A DNA stretch of 64,000 bases, from the NCBI RefSeq assembly GCF_004402045.1, contig NZ_SOMG01000017.1:16444-80443 (forward strand), read 5' to 3'. Each line of letters opens with the position of its first letter. The stretch's first letter is position 1. The position numbers were made by a program, and so were the translations under genes. The stretch comes from Lelliottia nimipressuralis. Its GTDB lineage: Bacteria > Pseudomonadota > Gammaproteobacteria > Enterobacterales > Enterobacteriaceae. The notes under the pieces were generated by a model. That model worked only from the letters and a program-made list of their open reading frames with translations. It did no database searches and had not been told where the DNA came from. Below, in pieces: positions 28,763 through 38,053 of this stretch.

Positions 28763-30925
28763 ATGGACGTTTCTTACCTGCTCGACAGCCTTAATGACAA
28801 ACAGCGTGAAGCAGTTGCCGCCTCGCGCACCAACATGCTGGTTCTGGCAGGGGCGGGCAGTGGTAAGACGCGCGTTCTGGTTCACCGTATCGCCTGGCTG
28901 CAAAGCGTGGAAAACTGCTCACCGTACTCCATCATGGCGGTCACGTTTACCAACAAGGCGGCGGCGGAGATGCGCCACCGTATCGCCCAACTGATGGGCA
29001 CCAGCCAGGGCGGCATGTGGGTTGGCACCTTCCACGGGCTGGCGCACCGCCTGCTGCGCGCGCACCATATGGACGCCAACCTGCCGCAGGATTTCCAGAT
29101 CCTCGACAGCGAAGACCAGCTCCGTCTGCTCAAACGTCTGATCAAGGCAATGAACCTCGACGAGAAGCAGTGGCCGCCGCGTCAGGCGATGTGGTACATC
29201 AACGGCCAGAAAGACGAGGGGCTGCGTCCGCACCATATTCAGAGCTTTGGCAACCCGGTCGAGCAGACCTGGCAGAACGTTTATAAGGCCTATCAGGAAG
29301 CGTGCGATCGCGCCGGTTTGGTAGACTTCGCCGAACTGCTGCTGCGCGCCCACGAGCTGTGGCTGAACAAACCACACATCCTGCAGCACTACCGCGAACG
29401 TTTTACCAATATCCTGGTGGACGAATTCCAGGATACCAACAACATCCAGTACGCGTGGATCCGCCTGCTGGCCGGTGATACCGGCAAGGTGATGATTGTG
29501 GGCGATGATGACCAGTCGATCTACGGCTGGCGCGGGGCGCAGGTGGAGAATATCCAGCGCTTTCTCAATGACTTCCCTGGCGCGCAGACCATCCGTCTGG
29601 AGCAGAACTACCGCTCAACCAATAATATTCTGAGTGCAGCCAACGCCCTGATTGAAAACAACAACGGGCGTCTGGGGAAAAAGCTGTGGACCGACGGCGT
29701 CGACGGTGAACCGATTTCAATTTACTGCGCGTTCAACGAACTCGACGAAGCTCGCTTCGTGGTGAACCGTATCAAAACCTGGCAGGACAATGGTGGCGCG
29801 CTTGAACAGTGTGCCATTCTCTATCGCAGCAACGCCCAGTCGCGCGTGCTGGAAGAGGCGCTCCTGCAGGTGAGCATGCCTTACCGTATTTATGGCGGTA
29901 TGCGCTTCTTCGAACGTCAGGAAATCAAAGATGCGCTCTCGTATCTGCGTCTGATTGCAAACCGCAACGACGACGCGGCGTTTGAGCGCGTGGTCAACAC
30001 GCCGACCCGTGGCATTGGTGACCGCACGCTGGACGTGGTGCGTCAGGCCTCTCGCGATCGCCAGCTGACGCTGTGGCAGGCATGCCGCGAGCTGTTGCAG
30101 GAAAAAGCGCTCGCCGGTCGTGCCGCCAGCGCGCTGCAGCGTTTCCTCGAACTGATTGATGCTCTGGCGCAGGAAACGGCCGACATGCCGCTGCACGTGC
30201 AGACGGACCGGGTAATTAAAGACTCCGGCCTGAGAACCATGTATGAGCAGGAAAAAGGCGAGAAAGGCCAGACCCGTATTGAGAACTTAGAGGAACTGGT
30301 CACGGCAACGCGCCAGTTCAGCTACAACGAAGAAGATGAAGACCTGATGCCGCTTCAGGCGTTTCTCTCTCACGCCGCGCTGGAAGCAGGCGAGGGACAG
30401 GCGGATACCTGGCAGGATGCGGTTCAGCTCATGACCCTGCACTCCGCCAAAGGTCTGGAGTTCCCGCAGGTGTTTATCGTCGGCATGGAAGAGGGGATGT
30501 TCCCTAGCCAGATGTCGCTGGATGAGGGCGGACGCCTGGAAGAGGAGCGTCGCCTGGCCTACGTGGGCGTGACGCGCGCGATGCAAAAGCTGACGCTAAC
30601 CTACGCCGAAACCCGCCGTCTGTACGGTAAAGAGGTCTATCACCGTCCGTCGCGCTTTATCGGTGAACTGCCGGAAGAGTGCGTGGAAGAGGTGCGTCTG
30701 CGGGCGAGCATCAGCCGTCCGGTCAGCCATCAGCGTATGGGCTCGCCGATTGCGGAAACCGACACCGGCTACAAGCTGGGCCAGCGCGTGCGCCATTCGA
30801 AGTTTGGCGAAGGTACCATTGTGAATCTGGAAGGCAGCGGCGAGCATAGCCGCCTGCAGGTGGCGTTCCAGGGGCAGGGTATCAAATGGCTGGTGGCGGC
30901 CTATGCGAAGCTGGAAACAGTCTAA
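28763..30925 (+). CDS. uvrD: DNA helicase II (UvrD)
   Basis: UvrD is the superfamily 1A 3'-5' helicase of nucleotide excision and mismatch repair; it also dismantles RecA filaments. The 720-residue protein (ATG at 28763, MDVSYLLDSLNDKQ) has Walker A AGAGSGKT (29-36), VTFTNKAA (Ia), DEFQDTNNIQY (II), GDDDQSIYGWRGA (III), VVNTPTRGIGD and VQLMTLHSAKGLEFP (V), and VGVTRA (VI). The C-terminal Tudor-like domain with VRHSKFGEGTIVN binds partners. An in-frame start at 28751 adds four residues. Preceded by a LexA box. Confidence 0.98.
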   Translation: MDVSYLLDSLNDKQREAVAASRTNMLVLAGAGSGKTRVLVHRIAWLQSVENCSPYSIMAVTFTNKAAAEMRHRIAQLMGTSQGGMWVGTFHGLAHRLLRAHHMDANLPQDFQILDSEDQLRLLKRLIKAMNLDEKQWPPRQAMWYINGQKDEGLRPHHIQSFGNPVEQTWQNVYKAYQEACDRAGLVDFAELLLRAHELWLNKPHILQHYRERFTNILVDEFQDTNNIQYAWIRLLAGDTGKVMIVGDDDQSIYGWRGAQVENIQRFLNDFPGAQTIRLEQNYRSTNNILSAANALIENNNGRLGKKLWTDGVDGEPISIYCAFNELDEARFVVNRIKTWQDNGGALEQCAILYRSNAQSRVLEEALLQVSMPYRIYGGMRFFERQEIKDALSYLRLIANRNDDAAFERVVNTPTRGIGDRTLDVVRQASRDRQLTLWQACRELLQEKALAGRAASALQRFLELIDALAQETADMPLHVQTDRVIKDSGLRTMYEQEKGEKGQTRIENLEELVTATRQFSYNEEDEDLMPLQAFLSHAALEAGEGQADTWQDAVQLMTLHSAKGLEFPQVFIVGMEEGMFPSQMSLDEGGRLEEERRLAYVGVTRAMQKLTLTYAETRRLYGKEVYHRPSRFIGELPEECVEEVRLRASISRPVSHQRMGSPIAETDTGYKLGQRVRHSKFGEGTIVNLEGSGEHSRLQVAFQGQGIKWLVAAYAKLETV

Positions 30926-30928
30926 CAT

Positions 30929-31282
30929 TCAGAAAAATATCATTATTTTGTAATAATCTGCTAGCCTTATACATTGAAGGTCAATTAATGCCCTTCAGCG
31001 TTCCGTTGCGTGTTGACGCCACAGTTATAGCTGGCGTAACATGCGCGCACGATTACGCTAAGAGGACATTCGCCTTGGACACACCCAGTAGATACTGGCT
31101 CAATTCCCTGTCATCCAGGAACAACTCCTAAGGCTATCTCCCCTTGCTGATGGCCTTAGTGGTTGTCAGCGACATGCACTATTCCCGTCGCGCTGAGTCA
31201 GGCTGTTTAATGGTCTGAAACCCAATTTGTTTCTGTGTGCCCACCGAACTGTCCGATATTTTTTGCATTGGGAGTCCCGGTC
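30929..31282 (+). promoter_or_regulatory. uvrD-corA gap: corA promoter and long 5' leader
   Basis: The 354-bp gap contains the candidate leader ORF at 31075-31131 and otherwise no gene; E. coli yigE, which lies in this interval in K-12, is absent. The long leader agrees with corA control by a Rho-dependent attenuator in related bacteria. No promoter hexamers stood out clearly enough to place. Confidence 0.5.
31075..31131 (+). CDS. corL: Short leader ORF in the corA 5' UTR (candidate CorL)
   Basis: An 18-codon frame starting TTG (MDTPSRYWLNSLSSRNNS) follows an AAGAGGA Shine-Dalgarno with 7-nt spacing and ends 151 bp before corA. Salmonella corA has a translated leader ORF, corL, whose translation controls Rho-dependent termination in the leader. 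The position, size and good ribosome site support an equivalent here. The same frame can be extended upstream to an ATG at 30988, which lacks a good ribosome site. Peptide homology could not be checked. Confidence 0.6.
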   Translation: MDTPSRYWLNSLSSRNNS

Positions 31283-32233
31283 ATGTTGAGCGCATTTCAA
31301 CTCGAAAATAACCGACTGACTCGGCTTGAAGCCGAAGAGTCACAGCCCCTCGTTGATGCCGTATGGGTGGATCTGGTCGAGCCGGACGACGATGAACGCC
31401 TGCGCGTACAATCTGAGCTGGGACAAAGCCTGGCGACACGCCCGGAACTGGAAGACATCGAAGCATCTGCACGTTTTTTTGAAGACGAAGACGGTCTGCA
31501 TATTCACTCCTTCTTCTTCTTTGAAGATGCTGAAGACCACGCGGGTAACTCTACCGTGGCGTTTACCATTCGTGATGGCCGTCTGTTTACCCTGCGCGAG
31601 CGTGAATTGCCGGCATTTCGTCTTTACCGCATGCGCGCCCGCAGCCAGGCGATGGTGGACGGTAACGCCTACGAGCTGCTGCTCGATCTGTTCGAAACCA
31701 AAATTGAACAGCTGGCGGATGAAATTGAAAACATCTACAGCGATCTGGAAAAGCTCAGCCGCGTGATCATGGAAGGCCATCAGGGCGATGAGTACGACGA
31801 AGCGCTCTCCACGCTGGCGGAGCTGGAAGATATCGGCTGGAAGGTACGTCTGTGTCTGATGGATACCCAGCGTGCGCTGAACTTCCTGGTGCGCAAGGCG
31901 CGTCTGCCGGGCGGCCAGCTGGAGCAGGCGCGGGAGATCCTGCGAGATATCGAATCCCTGCTGCCGCACAACGAATCCCTGTTCCAGAAGGTCAACTTCC
32001 TGATGCAGGCGGCGATGGGCTTTATCAACATCGAGCAGAACCGCATCATCAAGATCTTCTCGGTGGTTTCCGTGGTGTTCCTGCCGCCGACGCTGGTGGC
32101 TTCCAGCTATGGGATGAACTTTGAGTTTATGCCGGAGCTGAAGTGGAGCTTTGGTTACCCGGGGGCGATTATCTTCATGATCCTCGCCGGGCTGGCGCCG
32201 TATCTGTACTTTAAGCGTCGTAACTGGCTGTAA
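31283..32233 (+). CDS. corA: Magnesium/cobalt/nickel transporter CorA
   Basis: CorA is the pentameric main Mg2+ channel of the inner membrane. The 316-residue protein (ATG at 31283, [16 protein letters not shown]) has a large acidic N-terminal cytoplasmic domain, the long stalk helix, two C-terminal membrane helices, and the signature GMN (277-279) in [11 protein letters not shown], with a basic C-terminal KRRNWL. An in-frame start at 31235 gives 16 extra residues without family support. Nearly identical to E. coli CorA. Confidence 0.98.
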   Translation: MLSAFQLENNRLTRLEAEESQPLVDAVWVDLVEPDDDERLRVQSELGQSLATRPELEDIEASARFFEDEDGLHIHSFFFFEDAEDHAGNSTVAFTIRDGRLFTLRERELPAFRLYRMRARSQAMVDGNAYELLLDLFETKIEQLADEIENIYSDLEKLSRVIMEGHQGDEYDEALSTLAELEDIGWKVRLCLMDTQRALNFLVRKARLPGGQLEQAREILRDIESLLPHNESLFQKVNFLMQAAMGFINIEQNRIIKIFSVVSVVFLPPTLVASSYGMNFEFMPELKWSFGYPGAIIFMILAGLAPYLYFKRRNWL

Positions 32234-32239
32234 AAATCT

Positions 32240-32270
32240 GGCGGGTGGCGCTGCGCTTACCCGCCCTACA
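32240..32270. repeat. Single REP element between corA and rarD
   Basis: GGCGGGTGGCGCTGCGCTTACCCGCC-type palindrome in the 43-bp gap between convergent genes. It forms a stable hairpin and may protect 3' ends. Confidence 0.8.
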
Positions 32271-32276
32271 AAACAC

Positions 32277-33173
32277 CTACATTCCTTTGCGGGCCCTGCG
32301 CTGGGTATAAATGGCATCTGCAACGAAAATCGCCAGCGCCACCCAGATAAAGGCGAAGGTCACCATCTTATCCGCGCCTGGCACTTCGCCGTAAAACACC
32401 ACCGCCAGCAGGAACATCAGCGTCGGGCCAATGTACTGGAAGAAGCCCAGCGTGGAGAGACGCAGACGCGTCGCCGCACCGGTGAAGCACAGCAATGGAA
32501 TCGTCGTCACCACGCCTGCCGCCATCAGCATCAGATTCAGCGACCACGGGTTGCTGCCCATATGGCTGGTTGGGCTGTCGGCGATGCCGAAGAGATAAAT
32601 CGCCGCGACCGGCAGCAGCCACAGGGTTTCAAACAACATCCCGGTTTGTGCTTCCACCGCAATCTTCTTGCGCACCAGGCCGTAGAAGGCAAAGCTGAAC
32701 GCCAGACCGAGGGCAATAATCGGCAACGAGCCGAACGTCCAGAGCTGAACCAGCACGCCGCAGAAGGCCAAAATGACGGCCACCCATTGCATCCGGCGGA
32801 AGCGCTCGCCGAGGAAAATCATCCCCAGCACGATGTTCACCAGCGGGTTAATGAAGTACCCCAGGCTCGCTTCGAGCATGTGATGGTTATTCACCGCCCA
32901 GATAAACAGCAGCCAGTTGCCGCCAATCAGCACCGCAGAGAGCGCCAGCAGGAAGACCTTTCTAGGGGTTTTAAACAGCGTTTTGACGCCCGACCACTGA
33001 CGGCTGAGGCTCATCAGCGCGATCATAAAAAAGAATGACCAGATAACGCGGTGAGTGAGGATCTCATCGGCCGGAACGTAAGCGATAAGCTTGAAATACG
33101 CCGGGGCGATACCCCAAATAAAATAAGCGGCAAGGGCGAGTAAAACGCCCTGCCGCGTCTGTTTAGCATTCAT
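32277..33173 (-). CDS. rarD: EamA-family permease RarD
   Basis: The 298-residue polytopic protein has about ten membrane helices and two EamA repeats, and matches the RarD (chloramphenicol-sensitive protein) family: MNAKQTRQGVLLALAAYFIWG at the N-terminus. The transported substrate is unknown, and the old chloramphenicol-sensitivity name should not be read as function. E. coli yigF and yigG, which separate corA from rarD in K-12, are missing here. Confidence 0.93.
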   Translation of the reverse strand: MNAKQTRQGVLLALAAYFIWGIAPAYFKLIAYVPADEILTHRVIWSFFFMIALMSLSRQWSGVKTLFKTPRKVFLLALSAVLIGGNWLLFIWAVNNHHMLEASLGYFINPLVNIVLGMIFLGERFRRMQWVAVILAFCGVLVQLWTFGSLPIIALGLAFSFAFYGLVRKKIAVEAQTGMLFETLWLLPVAAIYLFGIADSPTSHMGSNPWSLNLMLMAAGVVTTIPLLCFTGAATRLRLSTLGFFQYIGPTLMFLLAVVFYGEVPGADKMVTFAFIWVALAIFVADAIYTQRRARKGM

Positions 33174-33224
33174 CGGGAAAATCCATTACAAAAAAGTGAA
33201 TTAATTTTACCCGATTTTGCTGCC

Positions 33225-33692
33225 TCAACCCACCATATAAGTGGCGGTTGCGCTGGCGATATAAACTTGTTCTTCGTTATGTAATTCAACGCGAGCAACG
33301 GCAACTTTATTTCCCGCACGCAGCAGGCTGCTGGTACAGGTAAAGCGATTTCCGCGCCCCGGGCGAAGATAGTCGACGCGCAAATCAATGGTGCCCATGC
33401 GCGCCAGACGCTGGCGGAGTTCGTCTTCATTGATGGTGTCATGGCGGGTCAGCGTACTGCCCACGCAGACCAGGCCTGCCGCGACGTCCAGCGCAGAGGC
33501 AATCACACCGCCGTGCAAAATACTTTGCGCCCAGTTACCTACCATCATCGGCTGGTTGTTGAAACTCAGCTGGGCAAAGTCTTTTTCGTAACGCTCCAGC
33601 TCCAGTCCCAGCGCGCGGTTAAACGGCATATGGTAAACAAAAATCTCGCCCACGAGTTTTAACACTTCTTCGGCGGTAAGCATGGCTGACAT
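33225..33692 (-). CDS. yigI: Hotdog-fold acyl-CoA thioesterase YigI
   Basis: The 155-residue protein belongs to the PaaI/YigI thioesterase group: [18 protein letters not shown] ([17 protein letters not shown]) followed by the hotdog helix [20 protein letters not shown]. coli YigI is reported as a medium- and long-chain acyl-CoA thioesterase. It is divergent from pldA. Confidence 0.92.
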   Translation of the reverse strand: MSAMLTAEEVLKLVGEIFVYHMPFNRALGLELERYEKDFAQLSFNNQPMMVGNWAQSILHGGVIASALDVAAGLVCVGSTLTRHDTINEDELRQRLARMGTIDLRVDYLRPGRGNRFTCTSSLLRAGNKVAVARVELHNEEQVYIASATATYMVG

Positions 33693-33855
33693 GAGGCATC
33701 ACATCCTTATTGTTAATGAAATGTTGATTTTATGCCTCGGCAATAAGGAATTCCACTTTCAGAAACGAGGATGCAGCAGTTGTCGCAGAAGTATGTAGAA
33801 TGTTCGCCACATAACTATTCAAGTAATTTTACTCTTTTGCAGGAGAACACCACCG

Positions 33856-34725
33856 ATGCGGACGTATCTGGCCTGGTTACTGGCGGCGGTTGCGCTGCCC
33901 CTCACAGCATATGCGCAGGAAGCCACGATCAAAGAGGTGCATGATAAACCTGCCGTTCATGGCAGTATTATCGCGAACCTTCTTCAGGAGCATGACAATC
34001 CGTTCACGCTCTATCCGTATGACACCAACTACGTGATTTACACCCAGACCAGCGATCTCAACAAAGAGGCGATAAGCTCCTATAACTGGTCTGATAACGC
34101 GCGTAAAGATGAGGTGAAGTTCCAGCTCAGTCTCGCCTTCCCGTTCTGGCGCGGCATTCTGGGGCCGAATTCGGTGCTCGGTGCGTCTTACACGCAGAAA
34201 TCCTGGTGGCAGCTCTCTAACAGCGGGGAGTCCTCGCCGTTCCGTGAAACGAACTACGAGCCACAGCTGTTCCTCGGTTTTGCAACGGATTATGAATTTG
34301 CCGGATGGACGTTGCGTGATGTTGAAGTGGGCTTTAACCATGATTCCAACGGCCGTTCCGACCCGACTTCCCGGAGCTGGAACCGCGCCTATACGCGCCT
34401 GATGGCGCAGAACGGTAACTGGATGGTGGAAGTGAAGCCGTGGTACGTGGTGGGCGAAACCGATGACAACCCGGATATCACCAAATACATGGGTTACTAC
34501 CAGCTCAAAGTCGGCTACCAGCTGGGCGATGCCGTGCTCAGCGCCAAAGGCCAGTACAACTGGAACACCGGCTACGGTGGCGCGGAAGTGGGCTTAAGCT
34601 ACCCAATGACGAAGCACGTTCGTATCTATACGCAGGTATACAGCGGTTACGGCGAGTCGCTTATCGACTACAACTTCAACCAGACTCGCATCGGCGTTGG
34701 CGTGATGCTGAACGATATTCTCTAG
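33856..34725 (+). CDS. pldA: Outer-membrane phospholipase A (OMPLA)
   Basis: PldA is a 12-stranded outer-membrane beta-barrel that dimerises with Ca2+ and hydrolyses mislocalised phospholipids. The 289-residue precursor has a signal peptide (1-20, cleavage after AYA) and the catalytic triad His162, Ser164, Asn176 (mature 142, 144, 156) in FNHDSNGRSDPTSRSWNRAY. It ends in the barrel-type GVGVMLNDIL. Ribosome site GCAGGAG precedes the ATG. Followed by a terminator. Confidence 0.97.
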   Translation: MRTYLAWLLAAVALPLTAYAQEATIKEVHDKPAVHGSIIANLLQEHDNPFTLYPYDTNYVIYTQTSDLNKEAISSYNWSDNARKDEVKFQLSLAFPFWRGILGPNSVLGASYTQKSWWQLSNSGESSPFRETNYEPQLFLGFATDYEFAGWTLRDVEVGFNHDSNGRSDPTSRSWNRAYTRLMAQNGNWMVEVKPWYVVGETDDNPDITKYMGYYQLKVGYQLGDAVLSAKGQYNWNTGYGGAEVGLSYPMTKHVRIYTQVYSGYGESLIDYNFNQTRIGVGVMLNDIL

Positions 34726-34767
34726 CCTGCTCGAATGTTTTTGCGTTAAACGTTGAAGTTTCTCTCT

Positions 34768-34797
34768 CAGGCGCTGAAAATAGCGCCTGTTTTATTT
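34768..34797 (+). terminator. Intrinsic terminator after pldA
   Basis: CAGGCGCT (34768-34775), loop GAAAAT, AGCGCCTG (34782-34789), followed by a T-rich tract. It lies between pldA and the recQ start. Confidence 0.88.
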
Positions 34798-34815
34798 TTC
34801 GCATATGGGGTTAAT

Positions 34816-36645
34816 GTGGCGCAGGCGGAAGTATTGAATCAGGAGTCGCTGGCTAAACAGGTTTTGCATGAAACCTTTGGCTATCAGCAGTTCCGCCCTG
34901 GCCAGGAAACCATCATTGAAACGGTGCTGGAAGGTCGCGATTGCCTGGTGGTGATGCCGACCGGCGGCGGTAAATCCCTCTGTTATCAGGTGCCCGCGCT
35001 GGTGCTTAACGGCCTGACGGTCGTGGTATCGCCTCTGATTTCGCTGATGAAAGACCAGGTTGACCAGCTGCTCGCCAACGGCGTGGCGGCAGCCTGTCTT
35101 AACTCCACGCAAACCCGTGAGCAGCAGCAAGAGGTGATGGCCGGGTGCCGCACCGGGCAGATCCGCCTGCTGTATATCGCGCCGGAACGCCTGATGCTGG
35201 ATAACTTCCTCGACCATCTCGCGCACTGGAACCCGGTCCTGCTGGCGGTGGATGAAGCGCACTGTATCTCCCAGTGGGGACACGATTTCCGCCCGGAATA
35301 CGCTGCGCTCGGCCAGCTGCGCCAGCGCTTCCCCGAGCTGCCGTTTATGGCGCTTACCGCCACGGCAGATGACACCACCCGTCTGGATATTGTTCGCCTG
35401 CTGGGGCTGAACGACCCTTATATTCAGGTCAGCAGCTTCGACCGCCCCAACATCCGCTACATGCTGATGGAAAAATTCAAGCCGCTGGATCAGCTCTTAC
35501 GCTACGTGCAGGAGCAGCGCGGCAAGTCCGGCATTATCTACTGCAACAGCCGTGCGAAGGTCGAAGACACCGCCGCACGTCTGCAAAACCGCGGCTTTAG
35601 CGCGGCGGCCTACCATGCCGGGTTAGAGAACCACATCCGTGCCGACGTGCAGGAGAAATTCCAGCGCGATGACCTGCAAATTGTGGTGGCGACGGTGGCG
35701 TTCGGCATGGGGATCAACAAGCCCAACGTGCGCTTTGTGGTGCATTTCGATATTCCGCGCAATATCGAATCCTACTATCAGGAAACCGGCCGTGCCGGGC
35801 GTGACGGCCTGCCAGCGGAAGCGATGCTGTTTTACGATCCGGCCGATATGGCATGGCTGCGCCGCTGCCTGGAGGAAAAACCGCAGGGACAGCTCCAGGA
35901 TATCGAGCGTCACAAGCTCAACGCGATGGGCGCGTTTGCCGAAGCGCAAACCTGCCGTCGTCTGGTGCTGCTCAACTACTTTGGTGAAGGGCGACAGGAG
36001 CCGTGCGGCAACTGCGATATCTGCCTGGATCCGCCGAAACAGTACGATGGCCTGATGGACGCGCGTAAGGCGCTCTCGACCATCTACCGTGTGAATCAAC
36101 GCTTCGGGATGGGCTACGTGGTGGAAGTGCTGCGCGGTGCTAATAACCAGCGTATTCGCGACATGGGCCACGACAAGCTCCCTGTCTACGGTATTGGCAA
36201 GGAGCAGAGCCACGAGCACTGGGTCAGCATTATCCGCCAGCTGATTCACCTCGGCTTTGCCACACAAAACATTGCTCAGCACTCCGCGCTACAGCTTACC
36301 GAAGCGGCGCGCCCGGTCCTGCGCGGTGACGTTGAACTGAAGCTCGCCGTGCCGCGCGTTCTCGCCCTGAAGCCGCGGGTGATGCAAAAATCGTACGGCG
36401 GCAATTACGACCGCAAGCTGTTTGCCAAACTGCGCAAGCTGCGTAAAGCCATTGCTGATGAAGAGAATATCCCGCCTTACGTGGTGTTCAACGACGCGAC
36501 GCTGATTGAGATGGCCGAACAGATGCCCCTCAGCGCCAGCGAAATGCTCAGCGTCAACGGCGTCGGCACGCGCAAGCTGGAGCGCTTCGGTAAGGAGTTT
36601 ATGGCGCTCATCCGTTCACATGCCGATGGTGATGATGAGGAGTAG
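34816..36645 (+). CDS. recQ: ATP-dependent DNA helicase RecQ
   Basis: RecQ is a 3'-5' helicase that initiates and disrupts recombination (RecF pathway). The 609-residue protein (GTG at 34816, MAQAEVLN as in E. coli) has Walker A MPTGGGKS (Lys53), DEAH (about 146-149), the aromatic-rich loop QWGHDFRPEY, a zinc site (EAQTCRR and CGNCDIC, about 380-403), a winged helix and a C-terminal HRDC domain. A longer in-frame TTG start at 34753 would place the pldA terminator inside the coding frame and produce a false signal-peptide-like N-terminus; it is rejected. Confidence 0.97.
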   Translation: MAQAEVLNQESLAKQVLHETFGYQQFRPGQETIIETVLEGRDCLVVMPTGGGKSLCYQVPALVLNGLTVVVSPLISLMKDQVDQLLANGVAAACLNSTQTREQQQEVMAGCRTGQIRLLYIAPERLMLDNFLDHLAHWNPVLLAVDEAHCISQWGHDFRPEYAALGQLRQRFPELPFMALTATADDTTRLDIVRLLGLNDPYIQVSSFDRPNIRYMLMEKFKPLDQLLRYVQEQRGKSGIIYCNSRAKVEDTAARLQNRGFSAAAYHAGLENHIRADVQEKFQRDDLQIVVATVAFGMGINKPNVRFVVHFDIPRNIESYYQETGRAGRDGLPAEAMLFYDPADMAWLRRCLEEKPQGQLQDIERHKLNAMGAFAEAQTCRRLVLLNYFGEGRQEPCGNCDICLDPPKQYDGLMDARKALSTIYRVNQRFGMGYVVEVLRGANNQRIRDMGHDKLPVYGIGKEQSHEHWVSIIRQLIHLGFATQNIAQHSALQLTEAARPVLRGDVELKLAVPRVLALKPRVMQKSYGGNYDRKLFAKLRKLRKAIADEENIPPYVVFNDATLIEMAEQMPLSASEMLSVNGVGTRKLERFGKEFMALIRSHADGDDEE

Positions 36646-36706
36646 TCAGCCGGGCGAAAAAGTGCCAGGATGATGACTCACTGAATTATTTCCCCGCGAG
36701 CTAATT

Positions 36707-37327
36707 ATGTTAATGCTATTTCTTACCGTGGCGTTGGTGCACATCGTTGCGCTGATGAGCCCGGGCCCAGACTTTTTCTTCGTGTCACAAACGGCCGTCA
36801 GCCGCTCCCGCAAAGAGGCGATGATGGGCGTGCTCGGTATCACCATGGGCGTCATGGTCTGGGCGGCGGTCGCGCTGCTTGGTCTGAACCTGATTCTGGC
36901 AAAGATGGCCTGGCTGCATAACATCATTATGGTTGGCGGTGGCCTGTACCTGTGCTGGATGGGCTACCAGATGCTGCGTGGGGCGCTGAAGAAAGAAGAG
37001 AAAAAACCGGAAGAGCCAAAGGTTGAGCTGGCAACGGGCGGCCGCAGTTTTGTAAAAGGGCTGCTGACCAACCTGGCGAACCCGAAAGCCATTATCTATT
37101 TCGGCTCAGTATTTTCGCTATTTGTCGGCGATAACGTCGGCGCGGGTGCGCGCTGGGGCATCTTCCTGCTGATCGTCGTTGAAACCTTTGCCTGGTTCAC
37201 CATCGTGGCAAGCCTGTTTGCCTTACCGGCGATGCGCCGCGGCTATCAGCGCATCGCGAAGTGGATTGACGGCTTCGCCGGCGCACTGTTCGCCGGCTTC
37301 GGCATTCATCTCATCATTTCTCGCTAA
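36707..37327 (+). CDS. rhtC: Threonine efflux protein RhtC (LysE family)
   Basis: The 206-residue LysE/RhtB family exporter has six membrane segments and the family signature [19 protein letters not shown] (residues 19-37). In E. coli RhtC exports threonine. It is convergent with rhtB, and the two stop codons overlap by 4 bp. Confidence 0.95.
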   Translation: MLMLFLTVALVHIVALMSPGPDFFFVSQTAVSRSRKEAMMGVLGITMGVMVWAAVALLGLNLILAKMAWLHNIIMVGGGLYLCWMGYQMLRGALKKEEKKPEEPKVELATGGRSFVKGLLTNLANPKAIIYFGSVFSLFVGDNVGAGARWGIFLLIVVETFAWFTIVASLFALPAMRRGYQRIAKWIDGFAGALFAGFGIHLIISR

Positions 37328-37944
37328 GCATGACGCGCTGACGCAAGCAGCGCGCCAACCAGCATAAACAGCGAACCAAAGACTTTGTTCAGGGCCTTCA
37401 TCTGCTTAGGCCCTTTAATCCACGCCGCAATCCGCTGCGCCAGCGTCGCGTAACCAATCATCACGATGATATCGACGATAATGGTGGTCGCGCCCAGTAC
37501 CACGTACTGCATCACCTGGGGCTGATGCGGAACGATAAACTGCGGGAACAGCGCGGCGAGGAAGACGATGCTTTTCGGGTTGGTGAGGTTGACGAAAACC
37601 GCGCGTTTAAACAGATGGCCGCGGTTTTGCGTCTGAGCGAGCGTATTCAGGTTGATGGAGCCCGCCGCGCGCCACTGCTGAATACCCAGCCAGATCAGAT
37701 ACGCTGCCCCGGCCCATTTCAGCACCTCAAAAGCCAGTACAGAGCGGGAGAACAGGGTGCCCAGACCAATCCCGACCAGGACGATGTGAATGCCCAGCCC
37801 GGCCTGCAAACCGGCAATCGACGCTGCCGCACCGCGATAGCCGTGGTTGATGGAAGTGGTCATGGTGTTAATGGCGCCCGAGCCCGGTGAAAGGCTAAGG
37901 ATGATGGATGTCAGCAGGTAAGCGAACCACCACTCGAAGGTCAT
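37324..37944 (-). CDS. rhtB: Homoserine/homoserine-lactone efflux protein RhtB (LysE family)
   Basis: The 206-residue LysE family protein has six membrane segments and the motif [18 protein letters not shown] (residues 18-35). E. coli RhtB exports homoserine and homoserine lactone. It faces rhtC tail to tail, and divergent pldB starts 109 bp from its own start. Confidence 0.95.
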   Translation of the reverse strand: MTFEWWFAYLLTSIILSLSPGSGAINTMTTSINHGYRGAAASIAGLQAGLGIHIVLVGIGLGTLFSRSVLAFEVLKWAGAAYLIWLGIQQWRAAGSINLNTLAQTQNRGHLFKRAVFVNLTNPKSIVFLAALFPQFIVPHQPQVMQYVVLGATTIIVDIIVMIGYATLAQRIAAWIKGPKQMKALNKVFGSLFMLVGALLASARHA

Positions 37945-38053
37945 TTGAAACTCCCGAATCGTCTGTTTTTATGCCACAATACGCTATTGTTGAGTCATTT
38001 TGTGACCGGTTACGAAAAAACGATATTCCTTGGCTTACGTGAGTGGAAACCCG

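Noticed and set aside
31340..32323. 327-codon open frame antisense to corA and crossing the REP
   Set aside because: Shadow of corA; corA is essentially identical to the E. coli protein.
34753..34815. Signal-peptide-like extension (MKFLSQALKIAPVLFFAYG) in front of RecQ
   Set aside because: It is the translation of the pldA terminator region. RecQ is cytoplasmic and starts at the GTG at 34816 in the family.
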